Assembly: GCF_030540645.1 (NCBI RefSeq)
Contig: NZ_JAUNVV010000028.1
Span: 1 to 33,002 of the forward strand
Source of the DNA: Arthrobacter sp.
GTDB lineage: Bacteria; Actinomycetota; Actinomycetes; Actinomycetales; Micrococcaceae
Reading direction: 5' to 3'
DNA: 33,002 nt
The notes below the pieces were generated by a model. The model was not told the origin of the DNA and searched no databases. It saw nothing but the letters and a program-made list of their open reading frames with translations. Of this stretch, positions 8,124-16,200 are shown piece by piece. Position 1 is the stretch's first letter; each line of letters opens with the position of its first letter. A program made the position numbers and the translations under genes.

Positions 8124-9457
8124 CGCTTGGCCTCAATTGACGGTTCACTCGTGGAACGTGATGCCTGTTCAACGCCCTCCCCTTGATCGCTGTCCACGAT
8201 CCGGTCCGCACGGCGCAGGGGCCCGAATCCGGTCAGGCCAGCAAGTCCGAGGACCATGGCCCCTGCGCCGAACAGGGTTACGGCGGCAGCAGCCGGCACA
8301 GCGCGCCCCAGTCCGCCCAGTCCCAGCGCCCCAGCGGAGTCGCCGCCTACTTCCTGGGCCATCCACAGTGCGTTGACGCGGCCCAGCAGCCGGTCCGGGG
8401 TGTGCGCCTGCACCAGCGCGTATTGCAGGATGCCGCTCATGGAACCCAGTGCCCCAAAAATAATCAGGAAAATCAGCGCCGAGCCCAGCCCTCCCCCCGT
8501 CCAGCTGGCAACCCCTAGCGCACCGAGGCTGACAAAAGACCCAATGGACAGAAGCATCATCGCCCTGCCCGGGCGCCGCAGGCCGGCCAGCGGGCCGCTC
8601 AGCAGCGTTGCGGCCACGGCTCCGCAGGGCACAGCCGCATACAGCAGACCCGTGCTCTGGGCGCCGATGCCAAGGGGCCCAGCTGCCAAGGCAGGCAACA
8701 TGACCCTGATTCCGGAAGCCATCGTCTCCAACGTGCCGAGCAGGACCACACCCCTGATCACCGGTTGGCGATACACGAACACGGCGCCTTCGACGGCGGC
8801 CCGCAAGGGGTGACCTGGCGGGGCGGAGGCATCGGGCTTCAGCGGCGGCAGGCCCGTTAACAAGGTGACGGTGAGCAGCGTCGCCGCGGCTGCACCCACA
8901 TAGGCCCAACCCACGCCAGCCACGGCGATGACGAATCCAGCCAGAGCGGGGGACACCATGGTTCCCAACCTCACTGTGAGCATGTTCAGTGCACCCGCTG
9001 CCGCCAACTTGTCCCGCGGCACGAGGGTCGGGGTGACTGCCATGAGCGCCGTGACGCTCAGTGCCCCAAAGAATCCGTCAAGTCCTCCGACCGCATAGAC
9101 CACCGCTACGGAGGGTTCGGGCAGCCAGGCATTGACGGCAAGTATGGCGAAGCCCGTCCCACCAATTATGCGGGAGTACAGAATGATCTTGCGCCGGTCC
9201 ATCCTGTCCGCGATGTCGCCACCCACCAGCATGCCGGCAAAGGCGCACAGCCCCTCCACCGTTGCGGCGGCACCGACCTGAAGGGTCGAGCCGGTGAGCC
9301 CATAGAGCTGGAGGGGAATGGCCACGGCCAGCATGCCCAGCCCGAAGATCGAGATGGTCCGGGCGATGAAGATCCGTCGGAATGCTGGGCTGGTTCGCAG
9401 GGGCCCCGTATCGATGACCAGCTGTCGCAAGCGGCTGGTAGTTTCAGTCTTGGTCAT
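8120..9457 (-). CDS. entS: EntS-like MFS siderophore exporter
   Basis: A 445-residue, 12-helix MFS protein. The N-terminal half closely follows E. coli EntS (YbdA), the enterobactin exporter: LRTSPAFRRIFIARTISIFGLGMLAVAIPLQ, GGDIADRMDRRKIILYSR (MFS loop 2-3), LNAWLPEPS-like AVNAWLPEPSVAVVY, DGFFGALSVTALMAVTPTLVPRD and GALNMLTVRLGTMVSPALAG. These are quoted from several segments and are not contiguous. It should pump the finished siderophore out across the cytoplasmic membrane. The start overlaps the end of the sip gene by 14 bases, and its stop overlaps the PPTase start, so it is translationally coupled to both. Confidence 0.9.
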   Translation of the reverse strand: MTKTETTSRLRQLVIDTGPLRTSPAFRRIFIARTISIFGLGMLAVAIPLQLYGLTGSTLQVGAAATVEGLCAFAGMLVGGDIADRMDRRKIILYSRIIGGTGFAILAVNAWLPEPSVAVVYAVGGLDGFFGALSVTALMAVTPTLVPRDKLAAAGALNMLTVRLGTMVSPALAGFVIAVAGVGWAYVGAAAATLLTVTLLTGLPPLKPDASAPPGHPLRAAVEGAVFVYRQPVIRGVVLLGTLETMASGIRVMLPALAAGPLGIGAQSTGLLYAAVPCGAVAATLLSGPLAGLRRPGRAMMLLSIGSFVSLGALGVASWTGGGLGSALIFLIIFGALGSMSGILQYALVQAHTPDRLLGRVNALWMAQEVGGDSAGALGLGGLGRAVPAAAAVTLFGAGAMVLGLAGLTGFGPLRRADRIVDSDQGEGVEQASRSTSEPSIEAKR

Positions 9458-10283
9458 CGTTGTCCTCGGCGTGATGGTCCAGACCGGCCACGCCGGCCTT
9501 CCAGTACCCGTCGATGTCCATGTGGCCCGCAGGTACGCCTAGGACGTCGCGCACGTGGCGGCGGATCGGACGGACCGCCGAAGCCTCTCCGGCCACCCAG
9601 ACAAAGAGCCCGTCCACAGGGGCGGCGAAGGCCCGGACCGCGTCAGCCAAGACGCCTGGCCCGTGGACGGAACGGTCTAGGTACCTGAGCGTGGTGCCCG
9701 CCCGCCGGGGCAGCTCCACCTTTTCGGCCATGGAGGCCAGGCTGGCGAAAACGTGGGCAGTGGCGCCGGCCGGCAGCTCCTCCATCCAGCGGGCCATGGC
9801 TGGCAGCGCCGTTTCGTCGCCCGCGATCAGGTAGTTCTCGAAGCCGCCGGGGTACAGGTGGGAGCCCCTGGGCCCCAGGAACCCCAGTTGGTCGCCGGTG
9901 GTGGCGGACCGCGCCCACCGGCCGGCCGGGCCGTGGTCGTGGAGGACGAAGTCGATCGTGAGCCTCCCCGCGACGCGGTCCAGGGCCCGCACCGTGTAGT
10001 CCCTGAAGAGGGGGCGCGGGCGCCCCGGCGGCATGACGAGCCTGCCGTCGGCGACGGCGGGTAGGTGGATCTCCCCCGTCGCGGGTTCCGGGAAGACGAG
10101 CTTGACGTGGTCGGCAACCGCCAGCGGCAGGAACGGGAACGGTTCGCGCAGGTCGTCCCCGCCGAAGACCAGCCGCCGCATTGACGGGGCCAGCATCACA
10201 TCGTCCACAACGCACAGCAGACGCGGCACGAGCCGGTGCATGCGCAGTTGGATCTCTTGGCCGTCAACGGCAGTGGTGTTCAA
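9444..10283 (-). CDS. siderophore-interacting protein (FAD-dependent ferric reductase)
   Basis: A 279-residue cytosolic flavoprotein of the SIP/ViuB family, which reduces Fe(III)-siderophore using NAD(P)H and FAD to release Fe(II). Features are RDYTVR (residues 94-99, FAD-binding R-x-Y-T-V-R), IDFVLHDHGPAGRWA (the family HG-x-AGRWA segment), GDQLGFLGPRG, a YLIAGDETALPA nucleotide-binding stretch, WVAGEASAVRPIRRHVRDVLG and the C-terminal GYWKAG. The start is TTG 10283, whose TTGA overlaps the NRPS stop, with GAAAGG 7 bases upstream; ATG 10241 is possible but would remove beta-strand-forming residues. Its position inside the operon suggests it acts on this siderophore, alongside the Fes esterase. 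Confidence 0.9.
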   Translation of the reverse strand: MNTTAVDGQEIQLRMHRLVPRLLCVVDDVMLAPSMRRLVFGGDDLREPFPFLPLAVADHVKLVFPEPATGEIHLPAVADGRLVMPPGRPRPLFRDYTVRALDRVAGRLTIDFVLHDHGPAGRWARSATTGDQLGFLGPRGSHLYPGGFENYLIAGDETALPAMARWMEELPAGATAHVFASLASMAEKVELPRRAGTTLRYLDRSVHGPGVLADAVRAFAAPVDGLFVWVAGEASAVRPIRRHVRDVLGVPAGHMDIDGYWKAGVAGLDHHAEDNDDQD

Positions 10284-13200
10284 GGGTTTGCCTTTCGATG
10301 GGTGTGGTTGTTTTGGCTGTGGTGGCCTTTGGTTCCGGCCAGCAGCCTGGCCAGGCGCGGACCGAGGTCGGGGAGCGTTTCCGGGGACAGGATGTCCTCG
10401 TGCCGGCAGTCAACCCCATGGGTGGAAAGCGACTGGACCCGGCCCGCCCACGCCGCCTGGGGCTCGTAGCCCTCGGGCAGGGTTTTGGCGGCAACGAACA
10501 GTTCCGCCTTGCCCGGGAAGTGCGGCGTGACTGCGCTTGAGAGCAGCCGGACGGAGTCCTTGTAGTTGGCCACGATGTCCGCATCCATGCCGTCGGGCCC
10601 CTGCCCGGCGGCCTGGCCTAGGTCCCGCTGTTCACGTTCGGCCTCGGCCTCGGCAGCTGCCTCCCCGGCGCTCCAGTCCTGTCCCTCGGGCGGGTAGGTG
10701 TCCAGCAACCCGAGGAAGGACACTTTCTCGCCCTCGTGCGCAAGCCTGGCGGCAAGGGCGTGGGCGATGGTCCCACCGAGCGAGTAGCCGAGCAGGCTGT
10801 AGGGGCCGTGCGGCTGCAGCGAGCGGATGGTGGCATAGTGCCGCTCGTGGACGTCCGACAACGCTGAGGCGCCCGCAAGGGCGCCGACGGGGCGCGGGGA
10901 CTGGAGCCCGACGAGCGCCTGGTCTCCGTCGAGGTACCGTGCCAGTGCCCGGTACTGCCAGGCGAATCCGGAGGCCGGGTGGATGCAAAACAACGGATTT
11001 CCGCTGCCTTGGCGGATCGGCAGGACCTCCCCGAACGCCTCACGCCCGTCCGAGGCGTCCTTGATCCGGCGGGCCAGGGCCTCGACGGTGCCGGCGGCCA
11101 TGATGCTGCCGACCGGGACCTTGCGGCCCAGCTCACGGCCCAGCCAGGCGGCCAGGCGCATGGCCAACAGGGAATGGCCGCCCAGGGCGAAGAAATCGTC
11201 CGCGGCGCCGGGGTCCGGCACGCCCAGAACGGCGGTGAAGCCGGCTGCGACCGCTTCTTCCAGCACGCCCCGTGGCCGACGGCCTGAGCGGCGGTCCGGC
11301 GCCGGGTCCGGCAGGGCATTGCGGTCAAGCTTTCCGTTGCTGGTCAGCGGAAACGCCCCCAACACCAGCACGGCGACAGGCACCATATGGGCAGGCAACA
11401 GGCGTTCGCACGCCTCCCTGCACCGTGCCACGAGTACCTCCGGGCCGGCGTCGGCACCCTGCCCGGGGTGATCGGTCGGGACGATGTACGCGGCCAGGAT
11501 CCGGTCGTCGGCGCCGTGCAGCCCGGCGGCAGCCCCGCCTCCAGAGCCCCCGGCGGCCCTGGCCGCCACCACGGCCGCCCCGATGCCCGGCACATCGGCC
11601 AGCACGGACTCAATCTCGCCCAGCTCGATCCGCTGTCCGCGGATCTTGACCTGGTCGTCGGCACGCCCCAGGTACTCCACGTCCCCGCCGGGCAGCCGTC
11701 TGACAATGTCGCCGGTGCGGTACATGCGCACCCCGGTTCCGTACGGGTTGGCCACGTAGCGCCCGGCCGTGAGCCCCGCCTTGCCCAGGTAGCCGGTGGC
11801 CAGCTGCGCTCCCGCCAGGTACAGCTCCCCCGCGACGCCCGGCGGAGCCGGGCGCAGCATCCCGTCAAGGACATGCAATTCGGTGTTCCACACGGGCGCA
11901 CCGATGGGCACCGATCCGGTCAGCTGCCCGGGCACCGGGTCGACACCCCGGAACCAGCTGACGTCCACGGCCGCCTCGGTGGGCCCATAGAGGTTGTGCA
12001 CGGCCACCCCGAACGCGGCCTCGGCCTTCGCGGCCAGCTCACGTGAGAGTGCCTCACCGCTGCAGAAGGCCCGGCGCAGTGCAGGCAGCCCAGCCCCTGC
12101 CGGGCCTTCGCCCGCGTCGGCAAGAAACGCGGCCAGCATGGACGGCACAAAGTGCACCGTAGTCGCGCCGCCGTCGCGCATCAGTTCGCGCAGCAGCACG
12201 GGGTCCTTGTGGGCCCCGGGCGGAACAACCAGTTGGGATGCCCCGGCTAGGAACGGCCAGAAGAATTCCCACACGGAGACGTCAAAGCTGGACGGGGTCT
12301 TTTGGACCACGACGTCTTCCGCACCCAGTGGGTGGGCGTCCTGCATCCACAGGAGCCGGTTGACGATGGCACGGTGGGGCACCACGACCCCCTTGGGGCG
12401 GCCCGTGGAACCGGAGGTGTAGATAACATAGGCGGGGTGGTCGGGAGTGAGTTCCGCCGCCACCTGCAGGCGCCAGCCCGCAGCGCAGCCGGTCTCCCCC
12501 ACTTGGACAGCACCGACGGCCGCTCCGTCGACCAAGATGGTGTTCGTGCCCGCAGGCAGCCCGGGCGCCAACTCCACCGTCGTCAGCACCGCCTGCGGGG
12601 CCGCGTCGGCCAGCATATAGGCCAGACGCTCTGCCGGGTACTCGGTGTCCAGGGGAAGGTAAGCGGCCCCCGCCTCGATGACGGCCAGCAGCGAAATGGT
12701 CAGTTCCGCGGAGCGGGGGACGCTGACGGCAACGATGTCCCCCGTGGCCACCCCTGCGCTGCGCAGGCGGCGGGCCAGGGCCAAGACCCGTTCCCGCAGC
12801 TCGGCATGGCTGTGACTGCGGGCGCCGTTGCGCAAGGCAACGGCGCCGTCCGCCAGCACGCCCCTGCCATCCAGCAGGTCCCGGAGCGTCACAGGTGGCA
12901 GCGCATGCCGGGTGTCGTTCGCGGCCTGCAGGGCGGCACGTTCAGCGTCCAGGAGGGTCTCGGCGGCCACAAGGGTTTTCCCGCCATCGGAAACCACTCG
13001 GGAGACCGCGGCCAGGAAACGCGGCAGGATGAAGGCGCCGGCCCCCTCGCCGAGGCGGTGTTCAACGACCACCCGGTACCCGGCGCTCTCCGGGAGCACG
13101 AGCACCGTCAGCGGGTAGTGGGTGTAGCCGCGGTTGCGGACACCGGAGAGGCGCAGCCCGGAGCCTTCCCGGCCTGAAGGGTCCCCGTCGGCCGGGTAAT

Positions 13201-16200
13201 TTTCCATGACGAAGAGTGAGTCAAACAGCGTTCCGGTGCCGGCAAGGTGCTGGATTTCGGCCAGGCCGAGCCGGGCGTGCTCGCGCAGTTCAGCCTGCTG
13301 CTCCTGTAGGTCCCCTAGTTGCAGGGCTGGAGGAAGAGTCGGGTCCAGCATCACGCGGACCGGGACAGTGTTGGTGAATAGCCCGATGAGCTCCTGCGAG
13401 CGCTCGTCCTCGCGGCCGGACACCGTGGTGCCGAAGACGACGTCGGTCCTGCCGGTCAGTTCCCCCAGCATGAGGGCGTGGGCGAGGGCGAAGATGGAGT
13501 TGTGGGTGGCGCCGTACCTTTGCGCGGCGGCCGTGAGGCCACGCAGCAGCCCAGCGTCCAGGAGCGTCGTCGCCTCCGCCGGCTCCCCGTCGTCGACGGC
13601 GGCCACAAGGGTGCCCTCCAGCAGGGTGGGGACGGCGCCTTTCAAGGCAGCCGACCAGGCAGCGCCGTCAGTGTCCGCCGGCAGGCGCGCTGCCGACGCC
13701 TCCCTGTACTTCCCCAGGGTGCTGGGACCGGCCTGCCCTGACTCGTAGCAGTCAAGCAGTGCACTAACGATGAGCGGGGTGGACCAGCCGTCGACCAGCA
13801 AGTGGTGCATCCCAAGCAGGAGACGTGCGGAACCGTCGGGCCACCGGACGAGGCGTGCCGACAGCAGCGGGCCGCGCCCGACGTCGAACACCCGGGCGGC
13901 CTCCCGGCGCTCCAGCAACAACGTTTCCACGGGTGCCTCGAAACCATCGGGGATCACGACCTCGGCAAAGTCCACGGGGCGGCGGAAGGCTGGGTGCGGC
14001 ACCACCTGCACGGGAGAGGGGCCGGCGGTGGTGTCAAAGGAGGCGCCCAGCTGCGGGTGCGTGTCAATGACGTGTTCGATCGCCTGTCGGAGCCTGTCTG
14101 CTGAGACCTGATCGTCGGCAAATTCCAGGACGGTCACCGAGCAGTAGTTGTCGCCATCCTTTCCGAGCTGGTCGTGGAAGAGCAGTCCCTCGTGCAGCGG
14201 GCCCAGAGGCAGCACGGCCAGCACGGGCCCGTGCCCCGCCTCGATGGCGGTGAGGGCGGCCGTGTCCAGGCCAGTGCCGGGGACGTCGGCCGGCACCAGC
14301 GTGGAGGCGGCCTCCACCGGTTCACGTTTGGCAAGTGCGCCCAGTGCGATGGCGGCCCGTTCAATGAGGCCCGCCAGGGCGGCAACGTCGTCCCCGTTGA
14401 GCAGTCGCGGCGCCCAGCTCCAGCACAGGGCGAGCCGCCCGCCGTCGAGAAAAGCGTTCAGTTCCAGCGGATGGCCCAGGGGCGCCTGCCCGTCCTGTGC
14501 GACGGCAAAGGCGTCCGCGAAGACGGTGCCGTGCGGAACGGGCGTGAAATGGCGGCCGGGGGTGGGGAACCGTCCGAGGTAGTTCAGGAGCAGGGCAGGC
14601 GGGTTGGCCGCGGCGGCGCCGGCCAGGGCGGCGGTGCTGTCCGGGTGCAGGTAGCGCAGGATTCCGTAGCCGATGCCGTTGCCGGGCGTGGAGCGCAGGG
14701 CCTGCTTCACGGCGCGCACGGCGGCCAGGGCGTCGGCGGAACCGGCGAGCGCAGCAGCGGTGTCGACCCCGTCCAACGGAATGAGGACGGGGTGTTCCGC
14801 CGTCAGCCACCCGACCGTGCGTTCGAGGTCTTCCTCGTCGCTGTGCCGTCCGTGCGTCTCGCGGGTCAGTGGCACGGCTCCGAGCTTGAAGTGGTGGGCG
14901 GCTGCGAGCGCGACGACTGTCATCAGCGTTTCTTCCACCGTCGCCTGGCAGGCTTGCGGCAGCGACTCCAGGAGCGCGGCGGTCGCGGCCTCGCTGAGCC
15001 TGATGCGTGCGTTGCCGGCCGTTGCCACTGTGTCGCGGACCGGGTCCAGTAGCCCGCGCCCGAGCGGGTCGGCACCGCCCTGCAACTGCCGGCGCCAGTG
15101 CTCCAGCTCGGTGCGGCGGGAGGCTGCCTGGCCGCTGATGAGCAGTCCCCACCGGCGCAGGGATGTCTGTTCCGGTTCGAGCTGGGGGTCACGGCCGTCC
15201 AGCAAGGCTGTCACCGCAGCTTCGAGGTCGGCCAGCAGTGTGCGCCAGGAGACGCCGTCGACCACCAGATGGTGGATGGCCAGGACCAGCCGGCGTGCCT
15301 GCGGCACCTCCTTCCCGGGCAGCGCGCCGTCAAGCAGGACGGCCTGGACCATGGCGCCCGCCGCGGGGTCCATGCGTTCGGCTGCGGCACCGAAAGCCTC
15401 CCCCGTCCCGCCCCCGCTCTCCCGAACGGTGCCGTCCGGCAGGCCGGAGGGCGCAGGGGTGGCGGGAATGTGCAGCACGTCCCCGACCACGCGGGCCCGC
15501 AGCGCCGGGTGGACCCTGAACACCTCGGCCAAGGCGCCGCGCAGGATTTCGGCGGTGACGGCCCCGGGGACCGTGACGCAGGTGCCTTGGGCGTAGCGGC
15601 TGCCCAGCCCGGCCGTTTCGCCCAGCCAGCGCTGGATGGGCAGGGGCTCGACGTCGCCCGTTGCCTCTAAGGCCCGGTGCGGCGCGATCTCCAGCGGCAC
15701 GAGCACCGCGGCCATGGCCGCGGGGGTGCGCTGGGCGAACACGTCGCGGGGCCGCAGGGCCTGTCCTGCCCGGCGGGCCGCCCCGCACACGGCCATGGCG
15801 GAAATGCTGTCCCCGCCCAGGACAAAGAAGTCGTCGTCGGGTCCCACGGCGGGCAGACCGACGACGTCGGCAACTGCCTTGCACAGCAGCGCCTCGGCCT
15901 GGTTGGCGGGGGGACGCCCGGAGACGGGCACGGCGACGGCCGGCGCTGGCAGCGATGCCCTGTCGACCTTGCCGTTGACGGTCAGCGGCAGTGCGGGGAT
16001 GCGCACCAGGACAGCGGGGACCATGTGATCGGGCAGTGTCTGGGCCAGCTCGGCCCGCAGCCGGGCCTCGGGCGCCCGCTCCCCGGACAGGGGGCTGCCG
16101 GCGCCGGGCACAAAATAACCGATAAGCCTGTTGGTGTGCCCGAGGGCCTCGGCGACCACGACGGCGGCCCCGACGCCGGGCAGCGCGCCCACGGCGTCCT